A stretch of DNA of 64,000 nucleotides, from assembly GCF_008056315.1 (NCBI RefSeq), contig NZ_VRKQ01000010.1:930001-994000 (forward strand). The letters run 5' to 3'. How positions within the stretch are numbered: the stretch's first letter is position 1; each line of letters starts with the position of its first letter. This DNA is from Seonamhaeicola maritimus. Its GTDB lineage: Bacteria; Bacteroidota; Bacteroidia; Flavobacteriales; Flavobacteriaceae. The translations under genes were made by a program, and so were the position numbers. The notes under the pieces were generated by a model. That model saw only the letters and a list, made by a program, of their open reading frames with translations. It was not told the DNA's origin and made no database searches. Shown piece after piece: positions 44,992 to 55,929 of this stretch.

Positions 44992-46242
44992 TTATTTTGT
45001 TACTATTTGAACGGTTTCTTGTGTTAATTGTTTCAGTAATACAGTTTTATCTTGTTCTAATTGATTTAATACGGTTTGGTTGTAATGCCTAATTGTATAT
45101 AAGGAAACATTTTCATGGCAAGTTACGCTGAATTTTGCTCTTAATTGTTGTAATAGTTTTTCTAAATTATTATAAATATTATCAATGCACACGGAAAAGC
45201 TAATGGCTGAATTTTGAATAACATCAACCTTCATTTTATAGCTATGAAGCAAACTGAAAATTTCGCTAATATTATTCTCAACTATATAAGAAAAATCTAA
45301 TGACGATAGTGAAATTAAGACTTGATTTTTCTTTACAATAAAACATGGGATTTTAGGCTCTAATAACACGCCTTTACTAACCGTTGTTCCATATTGTTTA
45401 GGGTTTAAAAAGGATTTTACATGTAAAGGAATCTCTTTTCTTTGAAGTGGTTGTAAAGTTTTGGGGTGAATAACTGATGCTCCATAAAAAGCTAATTCAA
45501 TAGCTTCTCTATAGGATATTTGACTCAGTAATTGTGCATTTTCAAAATATCTAGGGTCTGCATTTAGAACTCCGGGAACATCCTTCCAAATTGTAACACT
45601 TTCTGCGTTTAAGCAGTAAGCAAAAATAGCAGCAGTATAATCACTTCCTTCTCTTCCAAGTGTTGTTGTAAAGTTATTAGCGTCACTTCCTAAAAAACCT
45701 TGAGTAATATTTAAAACACAAGTGTTAAGCTTTGTGGCGATGATGGTTTGTGTTTCTTCCCAATTTACATTTGCACGCCTGTGATAATTATCAGTTTTTA
45801 TAAATTCTCTAGCATCTACCCAATCGTTTTTAATGCGAACGGCATTTAAATATTCACTTATAATTGTTGTTGAAACTAACTCGCCATAACCGACTACTTG
45901 ATCATAAACAAAATTATAATTTGGTGATTTATTGATTTTAAAGAAATTGTTTAACTCATCAAAAAATGACTTCACCTTCTTGAATACTGGGTGGCTTTCA
46001 ATCTCAAATAAATCAAACAAAATATCATTATGATACTTAATAACTTCCTGGAGTGAACTCTGTAATTCAGCTTTATTATTGAAATAATTTGAAATAACAA
46101 GCTCTAAAGCATTAGTGGTTTTACCCATGGCAGACACTACAATCAAAGTATTTTTATGGCCAATGCTTTGTAAAACACAAGCCAAATTTTTCACACCTTC
46201 TCCATCTTTTACCGAGGCTCCACCAAATTTAAATACTTGCAT
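44992..46242 (-). CDS. aspartate kinase
   Basis: A 416-residue monofunctional aspartokinase, the first step to lysine, threonine and methionine. KFGGASVKDGEG (5-16), VVSAMGKTTNAL (36-47), FLGSDANNFTTTLGREGSDYTAAI near 183-206 and the WKDVPGVLNADPR metal/substrate block near 219 are present. Two C-terminal ACT-type domains follow (about 300-400), implying feedback control by an amino acid. The lysC or other isoform cannot be assigned. Its start overlaps the GNAT gene by 14 bases. Confidence 0.9.
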   Translation of the reverse strand: MQVFKFGGASVKDGEGVKNLACVLQSIGHKNTLIVVSAMGKTTNALELVISNYFNNKAELQSSLQEVIKYHNDILFDLFEIESHPVFKKVKSFFDELNNFFKINKSPNYNFVYDQVVGYGELVSTTIISEYLNAVRIKNDWVDAREFIKTDNYHRRANVNWEETQTIIATKLNTCVLNITQGFLGSDANNFTTTLGREGSDYTAAIFAYCLNAESVTIWKDVPGVLNADPRYFENAQLLSQISYREAIELAFYGASVIHPKTLQPLQRKEIPLHVKSFLNPKQYGTTVSKGVLLEPKIPCFIVKKNQVLISLSSLDFSYIVENNISEIFSLLHSYKMKVDVIQNSAISFSVCIDNIYNNLEKLLQQLRAKFSVTCHENVSLYTIRHYNQTVLNQLEQDKTVLLKQLTQETVQIVTK

Positions 46243-46723
46243 GATTTAATTTTGCTACATAGTTTTTAATACCTTCTTCACTTAGATGAACTACATCCCA
46301 ATCTCGTAATACCTTTGCTCCTTTAGATTCGTATAGTTTTATTGCTCCTTCATTCCAATCAAGTACCTCCCAGTTAATGCGTTTTACGCCTAATTCATGA
46401 CCATATTTAACAACGTAATCTAAAAGGGCTGTTCCCAAGCCTTTACCTCTCATTTTTGGATTAACAACCAAATCTTCTAGGTGCAATATTTTACCTTTCC
46501 AGGTAGAATACCTTTTAAAGATTATTGCCGTTCCTTCTATGGTGCTATCAATTTCTGCTACAAAACATTCAAAAGCAGGATTTTCACTAAAACCATCTTG
46601 TTCCAATTCCTCAACTGTAACCTCTACTGCATTAGGCTCTTTTTCAAAAATTGCCAATTCTTTAATTAAGCCTAATACGGCAGGCATATCATTTTTGGTT
46701 GCTTTTCTAATAATGAAATCCAT
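46229..46723 (-). CDS. GNAT family N-acetyltransferase
   Basis: A 164-residue acetyltransferase with the acetyl-CoA signature LVVNPKMRGKGLGTALLDYVV at about 91-111 (shown by MRGKGLG) and RINWEVLDWNEGAIKLYESKGA near 117-138. The build resembles the diamine/spermidine acetyltransferase group, for which the WxVxxWNxxAxxxY pattern is characteristic. Its 3' end overlaps the aspartate kinase start, so the two are translated together. Confidence 0.88.
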   Translation of the reverse strand: MDFIIRKATKNDMPAVLGLIKELAIFEKEPNAVEVTVEELEQDGFSENPAFECFVAEIDSTIEGTAIIFKRYSTWKGKILHLEDLVVNPKMRGKGLGTALLDYVVKYGHELGVKRINWEVLDWNEGAIKLYESKGAKVLRDWDVVHLSEEGIKNYVAKLNHASI

Positions 46724-46927
46724 ATCTAAATTTATAATTTCAAAAGTAAACGTTTTTTTAATTAAAAACTCACAAAAATAATATGAAAAAGTTCATATAC
46801 AAACAAGCTATTTACATAAGAATCAATAATCTAAAAAAGTTTTTATAGTTCAATTTTCCATTACGAAAACGTTGTAGTTCAGTTAAATTTAGCCGATATT
46901 TGCCCAAACAAAAAACACTGGAAATTT

Positions 46928-47935
46928 ATGTCGCACAAAAAACAAACACTGGGTGAGTTTATTATTGAAAATCAGACGTCTTTTAAGTATTCATCGGGTG
47001 AATTATCAAGTCTTCTTAACTCAATAAGGTTAGCAGCAAAAGTTGTTAATCATGAGGTGAATAAAGCAGGATTAGTTGATATTATTGGAGCTGCAGGTGA
47101 TACCAATGTGCAAGGAGAAGATCAGCAAAAATTAGATGTATATGCTAATGATAAGTTTATACAAACCCTAACTAAAAGAAATATTGTTTGTGGGATTGCT
47201 AGTGAGGAAGAAGATGATTTTATTACTATAAATAGTCAAGACGAAAACCACCAGAATAAATATGTTGTTTTAATTGATCCGTTAGATGGTTCATCAAATA
47301 TTGATGTTAATGTTTCAGTTGGAACTATCTTTTCAATTTACAGAAGGGTAACACCTGTTGGAACACCTGTACAATTAGAGGACTTTTTACAAAAAGGGAG
47401 TGAACAAGTTGCAGCTGGTTATGTGGTATATGGAACATCAACGATGTTAGTTTACACTACAGGAGATGGTGTAAATGGTTTTACCCTGAATCCTGCCATT
47501 GGTTCATTTTATCTATCGCATCCGAGTATGACATTTCCTGAAGATGGTACTATTTATTCCGTAAATGAAGGTAATTATATTCACTTTCCACAAGGGGTAA
47601 AAGATTACATAAAATACTGTCAGGAGGAAGAAGGAGATAGACCATACACATCAAGATATATTGGTTCTTTAGTATCAGATTTTCATAGAAATATGATAAA
47701 GGGTGGTATTTATTTGTATCCGCAAAGTTCTAAAAACCCTAATGGTAAATTACGTTTGCTATATGAGTGTAACCCTATGGCCTTTTTAGCGGAACAAGCT
47801 AATGGAAAGTCAAGTGATGGGTTTATAAGAACAATGGATGTGGAACCAACCGAATTACATGAACGTGTACCGTTTATTTGTGGAAGCAAAAATATGGTTG
47901 AAAAAGCAGAAGAGTTTATGAGAAATGCTCAATAG
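46928..47935 (+). CDS. fbp: class I fructose-1,6-bisphosphatase
   Basis: A 335-residue gluconeogenic enzyme that removes the C1 phosphate of fructose 1,6-bisphosphate. The metal-binding block [20 protein letters not shown] is at about 119-138, [10 protein letters not shown] near 94, and [20 protein letters not shown] near 276. Length and order are those of class I. It is divergent from the GNAT gene and ends at a bidirectional terminator. Confidence 0.97.
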   Translation: MSHKKQTLGEFIIENQTSFKYSSGELSSLLNSIRLAAKVVNHEVNKAGLVDIIGAAGDTNVQGEDQQKLDVYANDKFIQTLTKRNIVCGIASEEEDDFITINSQDENHQNKYVVLIDPLDGSSNIDVNVSVGTIFSIYRRVTPVGTPVQLEDFLQKGSEQVAAGYVVYGTSTMLVYTTGDGVNGFTLNPAIGSFYLSHPSMTFPEDGTIYSVNEGNYIHFPQGVKDYIKYCQEEEGDRPYTSRYIGSLVSDFHRNMIKGGIYLYPQSSKNPNGKLRLLYECNPMAFLAEQANGKSSDGFIRTMDVEPTELHERVPFICGSKNMVEKAEEFMRNAQ

Positions 47936-47970
47936 AGAAAAGATATCTTTGAAGCGAGCTTAAAATCACA

Positions 47971-48001
47971 AAAAAAGCGAACCATTTGGTTCGCTTTTTT
48001 T
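47971..48001. terminator. bidirectional terminator between fbp and gltD
   Basis: Perfect 14-bp stem AAAAAAGCGAACCA (47971-47984) / TGGTTCGCTTTTTT (47987-48000) with a two-base centre. A- and T-runs on both sides suit the two converging genes. Confidence 0.92.
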
Positions 48002-48020
48002 ATAACTAAGATTTTTATTT

Positions 48021-49484
48021 CTAGATTCCTACTAAATCACCAGCCTCATTTTTGGTAGGTAAATCAGATTTACCCATTAGGTAAATATCTACCTGTCTTG
48101 CAGCTTCTCTACCTTCAGAAATAGCCCAAACAATTAACGATTGTCCTCGGCGCATATCACCGGCGGCAAATATATTTGGAATATTAGTTTGGTACTTTCC
48201 GTATTCAGCTTTGTAATTTGAACGTGCATCTCTTTCAATACCAAGTTTATCAGCTAAAGTACTTTCCGGTCCAGTAAACCCTAAGGCTAATAATGCTAAA
48301 TCACAAGGCCATGTTTTTTCAGTGCCTTCAATTTCAATTAATTTAGGACGTTCACCAGGGACCATTTCCCATTCAACATTAACCGTTTTTAAGGCAGTTA
48401 ATTTTCCGTTTTTATCAGTAACAAATTCTTTAGTGTTAATTAACCAGTTACGTTCAACACCTTCTTTATGAGAAGATGATGTTTTTAACTGTAATGGCCA
48501 ATAAGGCCAAGGTGTAGCAGGTGAACGATGCCCTGGAGGTTTTGGCATAATTTCAAAATTAACCACAGATTTTGCTCCATGACGATTGGAGGTTCCAATA
48601 CAATCTGATCCCGTATCTCCACCACCGATAACAATGACATTTTTATCGGTTGCCATTACTTGGTCTTTAATTTCTTGACCAAAAACAACTTTGGTTTGTT
48701 GTGTTAAGAAATCCATAGCTTGAACCACGCCATCAGCATCAATACCTGGAGTTGGTAAACTACGTCTTTCAGTTGCTCCCCCACATAAAACTACGGCATC
48801 AAAATCTTTTAATTTTTCAACCTCATAATTTACACCAACATTTACATTTACTTCAAAAGAAATACCTTCGGCTTCTAAAATAGCAACACGACGATCTATA
48901 ATTTCCTTTTCCATTTTGAAGTTAGGAATGCCATAACGTAATAATCCGCCGATAGCATCATCTCTTTCAAAAACGGTAACCGTATGTCCAGCTCTATTTA
49001 ATTGTTGAGCTGCAGCTAAACCTGCAGGACCAGAACCTACAACAGCTACAGTTTTACCTGTACGTGTTTTTGGTGGTTGTGGTTTAATCCAACCTTCTTT
49101 AAAGGCGCGTTCTACGATATTCTTTTCAATATTTTCAATTGAAATAGGGTCCTCAATAATTCCTAATACACATGCTTGTTCACATGGTGCAGGACATAAA
49201 CGACCCGTAAATTCTGGAAAGTTATTGGTAGAATGTAATATCCATGATGCCTTTTGCCATTCGCCTTGGTGTACCATATGGTTAAAATCTGGAATTAGAT
49301 TTCCTAATGGACATCCACTATGACAAAACGGGATGCCACAGTCCATGCAACGTGACCCTTGTTTTGTGATTTCTTCCTCAGATAAAGGAACAGTAAACTC
49401 TTTATAGTGCTTTACACGGTCTTCAACCGGTTTGTAAGCTTCATCCTGTCTGTCAAATTCTTTAAATCCTGTTACTTTTCCCAT
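48021..49484 (-). CDS. gltD: glutamate synthase small subunit
   Basis: A 487-residue NADPH-dependent FAD protein that supplies electrons to GltB. Iron-sulfur ligands in CMDCGIPFCHSGCPLGN (about 43-59) and CPAPCEQACVLG (about 97-108), the FAD site VGSGPAGLAAAQQL near 149-162, and the NADPH site IGGGDTGSDCIGTS near 288 are all intact. Follows gltB by four bases on the same strand, so they are one operon. Confidence 0.97.
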   Translation of the reverse strand: MGKVTGFKEFDRQDEAYKPVEDRVKHYKEFTVPLSEEEITKQGSRCMDCGIPFCHSGCPLGNLIPDFNHMVHQGEWQKASWILHSTNNFPEFTGRLCPAPCEQACVLGIIEDPISIENIEKNIVERAFKEGWIKPQPPKTRTGKTVAVVGSGPAGLAAAQQLNRAGHTVTVFERDDAIGGLLRYGIPNFKMEKEIIDRRVAILEAEGISFEVNVNVGVNYEVEKLKDFDAVVLCGGATERRSLPTPGIDADGVVQAMDFLTQQTKVVFGQEIKDQVMATDKNVIVIGGGDTGSDCIGTSNRHGAKSVVNFEIMPKPPGHRSPATPWPYWPLQLKTSSSHKEGVERNWLINTKEFVTDKNGKLTALKTVNVEWEMVPGERPKLIEIEGTEKTWPCDLALLALGFTGPESTLADKLGIERDARSNYKAEYGKYQTNIPNIFAAGDMRRGQSLIVWAISEGREAARQVDIYLMGKSDLPTKNEAGDLVGI

Positions 49485-49488
49485 GACA

Positions 49489-52400
49489 TTATGCTATTGT
49501 TAATTCTTCTACCATTGGTTCTTCGTTAGCAATTCTTTCTAATGCTATCTTATATTCTTTAGGCATTACCTTAACAAATTGTCTTAAATAATTATCCCAA
49601 TCTGCTAAGACTTCTTTACCTCTATTACTATTGGTATATCTTATGTGGTTTTCTATTAATCCTTTTAATTCAGCAGCATCTTCATCGGTAATAGGATCAA
49701 AATCGATGGTTTCTTCATTACATAATCCATCGGTAAATTTTCCAGTTGTGTTAAGCACATATGCATAACCACCACTCATACCTGCTGCAAAGTTCCTTCC
49801 AGTATCTCCAAGTACTACAACACGACCACCAGTCATATACTCACAACAATGATCACCTACACCCTCAACTACGGTGGTTGCTCCTGAATTACGAACTGCA
49901 AAACGTTCGCCAGCTATACCGTTAATGTAAGCCTCACCATGAACAGCACCGAATAAACAAACATTACCAACAATGATGTTATCCTCAGCAACAAAATCAG
50001 CAGTTGCAGGTTTCTTAACTATTAATTTGGCACCAGATAATCCTTTACCAAGGTAATCGTTGGTGTTTCCTTCTATGGTAAATGTTAATCCATGTGCGCC
50101 AAAGGCTCCGAAACTCTGACCCGCCGAACCTGTAAAGTTAATGTTCAAGGTGTTTTCAGGTAAACCTAAATGCCCATATATTTTAGAAATTTCATTACTA
50201 ACGATGGCTCCAACAGTACGATCTACATTTTTAATAGGGTAAGCTAGATTCATTTTTTCTTTTCTATATAACGCTCTATGAGAGTCTTTAAGAATAGTGA
50301 AATCTAGTACCTCTTCTAAATTATGATCTTGTTGTTCAGTATTTCTTATAGTAAGCTGGCTGTATTCAGCAGGTCTATGTAAAATATTTGATAAATCTAA
50401 ACCTTTAGCTTTATAATGCTTTATGGCTTTGTTTGCATTAATTTTATGCGTTTGACCAACCATTTCTGCTAAGGTTCTGAATCCTAATCTAGCCATGATT
50501 GTTCTTAACTCTTCTGCTACATAATAGAAGAAGTTAATTACGTGTTCTGGTGTTCCTTTAAAGTTTTTACGTAACTCTTTATCTTGAGTTGCAACTCCTA
50601 CAGGACAGGTGTTTAAATGACACTTACGCATCATGATACAACCTGAAGCTACTAATGGCGCCGTTGCAAATCCAAATTCTTCAGCACCTAATAGAGCAGC
50701 AATTGCAACATCACGTCCTGTTTTTAATTGGCCATCACATTCTACTACAATTCTACTTCTAAGGTCGTTTAATACTAAAGTTTGTTGTGCTTCAGCTAAA
50801 CCTAGTTCCCAAGGAAGTCCAGCATGTTTTAATGATGTTAAAGGAGAGGCTCCTGTTCCACCATCATATCCAGAAATAAGTACCACATCAGCTTTAGCTT
50901 TTGCTACACCGGCAGCAATAGTACCTACACCAACTTCTGATACTAATTTTACATTTATTCTAGCATCGCGATTTGCGTTTTTAAGATCAAAAATCAATTG
51001 CGCTAAATCTTCAATAGAATAAATATCGTGATGAGGTGGTGGTGAAATCAACCCTACAAAAGGCGTTGAGTTTCTTGCATCTGCAATCCATGGCAATACT
51101 TTTTCACCCGGTAACTGACCGCCCTCACCAGGCTTAGCTCCTTGAGCCATTTTTATTTGAATCTCTTGAGCATTTGATAAATAGTGAGATGTTACACCAA
51201 ATCTACCAGAAGCAACTTGTTTAATTGCCGAATTTCTGCTATCTCCATTTACATCTTTTTGGAAACGACGTCTATCTTCTCCTCCTTCACCAGAATTGGA
51301 TTTACCTCCAATTCTATTCATAGCAATTGCTAAGTTTTCATGTGCTTCTCTGGAAATAGATCCGTACGACATAGCACCTGTTTTGAAACGCTTCACTATT
51401 TCTGTCCAAGGCTCTACTTCTTCAAGTGGAATTGGATCTAATTTATCGAATTCAAATAAACCACGAATAGTCATTAAGTTTTCAGATTGTTCATTTATAG
51501 TATTTGAATAAACATCATAACTTTTCTGATCACTTAATCGAACAGCTTGCTGCAATTTAGCAACTGTAGTTGGGTTAAACATATGGCGTTCTCCGTTACG
51601 TCTCCATCTGTAATCACCACCAATATTTAAACCTAAACGGTTTTTAATTTCATTGTCTGGGTAAGCATACTTATAACGTTCGGTAATTTCTTTTTCAATT
51701 TCGTATAAGCCAATACCTTCAATTCTAGAGGCAGTATATGGGAAATATTTTTCAACGAAATGTGAGTTGAAACCAACTATTTCAAAAATTTGAGAACCTC
51801 TATATGAGTGTAATGTAGAGATTCCAATTTTATTCATAATTTTTAATATTCCTTTTCCTATGGCTTTATTAAAGTTTTCTACGGCTTCATTTTCATTGTA
51901 ACCTTCAATATAGCCTTCTTTAACCTGTCTTCTAATAATTTCGTTTACCATATAAGGGTTGATGGCACTAGCGCCATAGCCAAATAAAGTAGCGAAATGA
52001 TGAGGCTCACGTGGTTCTGCAGATTCGATAATAATATCGAAATAAGAACGCTTACGTAAACGATTCAATTGATGATTTACATATGAACAGGCTAATAAAG
52101 CAGGGATAGGAGCAAATTCTTTATTTACACCTCTATCAGAAAGAATAATGATATTAGTTTTTCTTTCTAAGGCTTTTTCTACTTGAATTATAATATCTTC
52201 CAGAGCATCTTCTAAACCATTTAATCCTTTATCTTTTGGGTAAAGCATTTGAATAGTTTCTGCCTTAAAGCTTTCTATTTTAATAGTCCTGATTTTTTCT
52301 AAATCAGCATTAGAAATTACCGGGTTTTGAATACGTAGTTTTCTACATTGTCTTTCGGTAATACTGAAAATATTACGGTCTTTACCTAGATTCAAACTAA

Positions 52401-54003
52401 TATCAGTAACAATTTCTTCACGAATACCATCTAATGGTGGATTGGTTACCTGAGCGAATAACTGCTTAAAATAGTTTGAAATTAGTTGAGGTCTATCTGA
52501 TAATACTGCTAAAGGCGTATCTATACCCATTGACCCAAGAGCTTCTTTCCCTTTTTGAGCCATAGGTGTGATAACCTCTTGAATGTCTTCTATAGTATAA
52601 TTGAATAAACGTTGACGTGTTTTTATGTCAATCGTTTCAATAGGGCAGGTCTCATTTGTATAAGGAACATCTCTAAGGTGTAACCTTGTTTTGTCTAACC
52701 ATTCTTTATAAGGTCTTTCAGAAACAATTTTAGTTTTAATTTCTTCATCACCTATTATTCTACCTTCATTCATGTCTACCAAGAACATTTTTCCTGGTTC
52801 TAATCTACCATGGCTTTCAACATCTTCAGGAGCTACATCAACAACTCCAATTTCAGAAGACATTATTAATTTACCACTTTTTGTAACTGTATATCTAGAT
52901 GGCCTTAAACCATTTCTGTCTAATAAAGCGCCAATATAATCGCCGTCTGTAAAAGGTACAGAAGCTGGCCCATCCCAAGGTTCCATGATACAACAGTTGT
53001 ATTCATAGAAAGCTTTTTTGTCGGCAGACATGGTTTTGTGCTTTTCCCATGCTTCAGGAATCATCATCATCATAATTTCTGGCAAAGAACGGTCTGTATG
53101 AGTTAATAGCTCAACCACCATATCCATTGATGCAGAATCAGATTTTCCTGGTAAAATGATTGGGAATAACTTATCTATTTGGGGTCCGAAAACCTCACTT
53201 CTCATGATTTCTTCACGTACACGCATTCTACTTACGTTACCACGTAAGGTGTTAATCTCTCCATTCTGACACATATAACGGAATGGTTGTGCAAGCTCCC
53301 ATGTTGGCATTGTGTTGGTAGAGAAGCGCTGGTGCACTAAAGCTAATCTTGTAACTAAATCTTTTTGTTGTAAATCTGTATAATAAAGCTCAATATCTTC
53401 TGGCATTATTATACCTTTATATATTAAGGTAGTATTAGAAAAACTAGGCACATAAAAATAATCGCTTTGCGAAACCTTAGATAATCTAATTTCATGTTCT
53501 GTAATCTTACGCGCAGCATACAGTTTAGCTTTAAATACAGCTTCAGTTATATCTTCAGATTTACCAACAAATAATTGTTCAATATTTGGTTCTGAAGCCT
53601 TGGCTATTTGTCCTAATTGTGAAGAGTCTACCGGTACTTTTCTCCACCCTAGAACTGTTAAGCCTTGAGCTTTTACTTCGTTTTCAAAAATATTTTTACA
53701 GTGTTCATATTGGTTGTCAATTTTTGGTAAGAAAACCATTCCTACAGCATACTCTCTGGCAGCGGGAATTTCAAAATCACAAACACGTTTAAAGTAATCA
53801 TGAGGAATATCAATTAATAAACCAGCACCATCACCTGTTTTTCCATCGGCACTTACACCACCACGGTGCTCTAATTTTACCAAAATTTCTAATGCATCGT
53901 GGATGATTTGATTTGTCTTTTCTCCTTTAAGGTTACAAATAAAACCGGCACCACAATTTTCATGTTCAAATTCCGGTGAATACATTCCTTGTTTCTTCAG
54001 CAT
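49489..54003 (-). CDS. gltB: glutamate synthase large subunit
   Basis: A 1504-residue enzyme that transfers the amide of glutamine to 2-oxoglutarate. The N-terminus is processed before the catalytic Cys in [10 protein letters not shown] (about residue 17), the nucleophile of the class II amidotransferase. The FMN/synthase domain ([28 protein letters not shown]) and the 3Fe-4S ligands ([17 protein letters not shown]) are present, followed by the GXGXG beta-helix tail. I choose the ATG at 54003; the longer frame would begin with a TTG at 54009. Confidence 0.97.
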   Translation of the reverse strand: MLKKQGMYSPEFEHENCGAGFICNLKGEKTNQIIHDALEILVKLEHRGGVSADGKTGDGAGLLIDIPHDYFKRVCDFEIPAAREYAVGMVFLPKIDNQYEHCKNIFENEVKAQGLTVLGWRKVPVDSSQLGQIAKASEPNIEQLFVGKSEDITEAVFKAKLYAARKITEHEIRLSKVSQSDYFYVPSFSNTTLIYKGIIMPEDIELYYTDLQQKDLVTRLALVHQRFSTNTMPTWELAQPFRYMCQNGEINTLRGNVSRMRVREEIMRSEVFGPQIDKLFPIILPGKSDSASMDMVVELLTHTDRSLPEIMMMMIPEAWEKHKTMSADKKAFYEYNCCIMEPWDGPASVPFTDGDYIGALLDRNGLRPSRYTVTKSGKLIMSSEIGVVDVAPEDVESHGRLEPGKMFLVDMNEGRIIGDEEIKTKIVSERPYKEWLDKTRLHLRDVPYTNETCPIETIDIKTRQRLFNYTIEDIQEVITPMAQKGKEALGSMGIDTPLAVLSDRPQLISNYFKQLFAQVTNPPLDGIREEIVTDISLNLGKDRNIFSITERQCRKLRIQNPVISNADLEKIRTIKIESFKAETIQMLYPKDKGLNGLEDALEDIIIQVEKALERKTNIIILSDRGVNKEFAPIPALLACSYVNHQLNRLRKRSYFDIIIESAEPREPHHFATLFGYGASAINPYMVNEIIRRQVKEGYIEGYNENEAVENFNKAIGKGILKIMNKIGISTLHSYRGSQIFEIVGFNSHFVEKYFPYTASRIEGIGLYEIEKEITERYKYAYPDNEIKNRLGLNIGGDYRWRRNGERHMFNPTTVAKLQQAVRLSDQKSYDVYSNTINEQSENLMTIRGLFEFDKLDPIPLEEVEPWTEIVKRFKTGAMSYGSISREAHENLAIAMNRIGGKSNSGEGGEDRRRFQKDVNGDSRNSAIKQVASGRFGVTSHYLSNAQEIQIKMAQGAKPGEGGQLPGEKVLPWIADARNSTPFVGLISPPPHHDIYSIEDLAQLIFDLKNANRDARINVKLVSEVGVGTIAAGVAKAKADVVLISGYDGGTGASPLTSLKHAGLPWELGLAEAQQTLVLNDLRSRIVVECDGQLKTGRDVAIAALLGAEEFGFATAPLVASGCIMMRKCHLNTCPVGVATQDKELRKNFKGTPEHVINFFYYVAEELRTIMARLGFRTLAEMVGQTHKINANKAIKHYKAKGLDLSNILHRPAEYSQLTIRNTEQQDHNLEEVLDFTILKDSHRALYRKEKMNLAYPIKNVDRTVGAIVSNEISKIYGHLGLPENTLNINFTGSAGQSFGAFGAHGLTFTIEGNTNDYLGKGLSGAKLIVKKPATADFVAEDNIIVGNVCLFGAVHGEAYINGIAGERFAVRNSGATTVVEGVGDHCCEYMTGGRVVVLGDTGRNFAAGMSGGYAYVLNTTGKFTDGLCNEETIDFDPITDEDAAELKGLIENHIRYTNSNRGKEVLADWDNYLRQFVKVMPKEYKIALERIANEEPMVEELTIA

Positions 54004-54370
54004 AATCAACTAATTATAATGGTTTAAAACGCGACTAAGTAAGCGAAGATAGGTATAGATTTTAAATTTATAATAATGGGCATTTCATTATTTCGATTTT
54101 AGTGACTAAGTAGAGATAAAAATAATTATATATCAATATTCCCGAAGTTTTTTAATAAATATTCAATCGCTAAAATTTAATAATAAATGAGAATATGTGA
54201 ATTAATAATAATGAAATATGAAATTATTGAAAAGAATAATATTAAAAGATTGAAAATACTGACAATATTTCAAACATTCCTGTTGTAGAAAAACCAAAAA
54301 ATCAAAAAATTATGTGAATACCTATAAAAAAAGAGGGTAAAAATTAAAATATCTCTAAAAATGAATCAAT

Positions 54371-54392
54371 ACCCCCTATTTTTTATGGGGGT
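54371..54392. promoter_or_regulatory. candidate nitrogen operator, ACCCCC-N10-GGGGGT
   Basis: A 6+6 inverted repeat of pure C and G boxes in a very AT-rich region. Its right arm occupies the place where the -33 element of the TAGTTTTG promoter would lie. This suggests a regulator-dependent promoter for the porin-glnK-amtB genes; the factor is unknown. Confidence 0.5.
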
Positions 54393-54407
54393 TAAATCTT
54401 TTTGACA

Positions 54408-54415
54408 TAGTTTTG
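54408..54415 (+). promoter_or_regulatory. -7 element of the porin-glnK-amtB operon
   Basis: TAGTTTTG matches TAnnTTTG. The expected TTTG at -33 is absent and is replaced by the GGGGGT arm of the palindrome. Confidence 0.45.
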
Positions 54416-54469
54416 ACCCATTCTTAAAGAAAATTGAACATAATTAATAACTTAAAATTGAAAACGATT

Positions 54470-55489
54470 ATGAAAAAATTATTTACACTTACAATGCTTT
54501 TTGTTGCCACGGCAATATTTGCACAAGAGGAAGAAGCTAAACCATCATTAAGTATTAGTGGTAGTGTTGATGCTTATTACAGAACTAACCTAAATGCTAG
54601 AAACGATGTGGATGCTATTGCTCCAGGTTCTTCATTTGCTAATCTAAACGGTTTTGCTATTGGTATGGCAAATGTTATTGCTAGTTACGAAGGCGAAAAA
54701 GCAGGGTTTGTTGCTGATTTAGTATTTGGCCCTAGAGGGACAGATGCAATTTTTGAATCTCCAATGTATTCAAGAACAGGAGACATAGTTAACCAATTAT
54801 ATGCTTACTGGAATGTTAGTGATAATTTAACACTTACAATGGGTAACTTTAATACATTCTTAGGATATGAAGTTATTTCTCCGGTAGCAAACTTTAACTA
54901 TAGTACTTCTTATTTATTCTCTTATGGTCCTTTTAGTCATACTGGTATAAAAGCAGATATTACTTTATCAGATGATTTTAGCTTAATGTTAGGTGTTATG
55001 AATGACACAGATTTAACTGAGTTTAATCCTGATGGAAGTTATTCATTTGGAGCTCAATTCGGATTTGTTGGTCAGTACTTAAACCTTTTAATGGATACGC
55101 GTTTTACAGAAATAGATTTCACAGGAGGAGTTGATATTTCAGATTCTTTCTACTTAGGAATTAACGCTGCTCACTTAACACTTAAAGATGATGAAGGTGG
55201 ATTTACGGGTGTAGCTCTTTATCCTCAATTAGCTACTTCAGATTCTTTTACAATAGGTTTAAGAGGAGAGTTTTTTGTTGAAGATGGTGATTTTGGTGCC
55301 ATTGGAACAGGTGTTGAAGATTCAGAAGTATTTGCTTTAACATTAACTGGAAGTTTTGCTGTTGACAATTTAACAATTAAGCCAGAACTTAGATTAGATA
55401 GTGCATCTGATGATGCTTTTATGGACAATGATTTAATGCCTTCAAAAAGCTTAAGTTCATTTGTTTTAGCCGCAATCTACTCATTCTAA
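54470..55489 (+). CDS. outer membrane porin (OmpL-like beta-barrel)
   Basis: A 339-residue exported beta-barrel. The ATG at 54470 gives a standard signal sequence (MKKLFTLTMLFV..., cleavage near IFAQ); the longer frame from 54434 is not needed. The mature part has many short amphipathic strands, the SGSVDAYYRTNLN start, NLYAYW-type QLYAYWNVSDNLTLTMGNF near 120, and a C-terminal aromatic strand ending in YSF. This is the BBP2/OmpL-like porin type found before ammonium transporters in the family. It may conduct ammonium or another small solute into the periplasm. Confidence 0.85.
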   Translation: MKKLFTLTMLFVATAIFAQEEEAKPSLSISGSVDAYYRTNLNARNDVDAIAPGSSFANLNGFAIGMANVIASYEGEKAGFVADLVFGPRGTDAIFESPMYSRTGDIVNQLYAYWNVSDNLTLTMGNFNTFLGYEVISPVANFNYSTSYLFSYGPFSHTGIKADITLSDDFSLMLGVMNDTDLTEFNPDGSYSFGAQFGFVGQYLNLLMDTRFTEIDFTGGVDISDSFYLGINAAHLTLKDDEGGFTGVALYPQLATSDSFTIGLRGEFFVEDGDFGAIGTGVEDSEVFALTLTGSFAVDNLTIKPELRLDSASDDAFMDNDLMPSKSLSSFVLAAIYSF

Positions 55490-55500
55490 CATATAAAGAA

Positions 55501-55535
55501 AATCAAAAGCATTGCTTAAAGCAGTGCTTTTGATT
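55501..55535 (+). other. 15-bp hairpin between the porin and glnK
   Basis: Stem arms 55501-55515 and 55521-55535, with one G-U pair and a five-base loop TTAAA. The T-run typical of a terminator is absent, so it could be a processing or mRNA-stability element, or a weak attenuator that makes porin mRNA more abundant than glnK-amtB. Confidence 0.55.
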
Positions 55536-55566
55536 AAATGTCTAACCATTAAAAAATAATTCAATT

Positions 55567-55905
55567 ATGAAGAAAATTGAAGCAATTATTAGAAAGTCCA
55601 AGTACAGCGTAGTAAAAGAAGCACTACATGAAGTTGGAGTAAACTTTTTCTCTTACTGGGATGTAACCGGTTTAGGGAATGAAAAAGAAGGACATGTATA
55701 TAGAGGGGTGTCATATAGCACAAGTGATATTCAACGTAGACATTTATCAATCGTTGTAAATGATGATTTTGAAGAGGTAACTATCAAGGCAATATTGGAA
55801 GCTGCATCAACTGGGGAAGTAGGTGATGGAAAAATATTTGTATCTGATATCAATGAGGTTTACAGAATAAGAACAGGAGAAAAGGGTGGAGACACTTTAA
55901 AATAA
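55567..55905 (+). CDS. glnK: PII nitrogen regulatory protein
   Basis: A 112-residue PII protein, a trimeric sensor of 2-oxoglutarate, ATP and ADP that binds and blocks AmtB. The B-loop TGEVGDGKIFV (about 82-92) and C-loop RIRTGEKG (about 101-108) are conserved, and Tyr50 corresponds to Tyr51 of the E. coli protein. The T-loop root is altered: NEKEGHVYRGVSY is one residue shorter than in E. coli and the 2-oxoglutarate-binding Gln39 appears to be Glu. It lies 24 bases before amtB. Confidence 0.95.
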   Translation: MKKIEAIIRKSKYSVVKEALHEVGVNFFSYWDVTGLGNEKEGHVYRGVSYSTSDIQRRHLSIVVNDDFEEVTIKAILEAASTGEVGDGKIFVSDINEVYRIRTGEKGGDTLK

Positions 55906-55929
55906 TAAACACTAAAAAATCATTTAATT

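Larger units (their letters stand above)
54004..54469. other. divergent control region of gltBD and the porin-glnK-amtB operon
   Basis: No gene is seen in these 466 AT-rich bases. On the plus side it holds the GC-rich inverted repeat at 54371-54392 and the -7 element at 54408-54415. On the minus side, TATCTTCG-like sequence lies about 40-50 bases before gltB, resembling the -7 element seen before the Bat operon. Confidence 0.55.

Noticed and set aside
50633-51022. 129-codon plus-strand frame in gltB
   Set aside because: Antisense to a conserved part of glutamate synthase; no start context and no family.
54434-54469. Upstream extension of the porin
   Set aside because: The added residues would precede a complete signal sequence that begins at the ATG at 54470.
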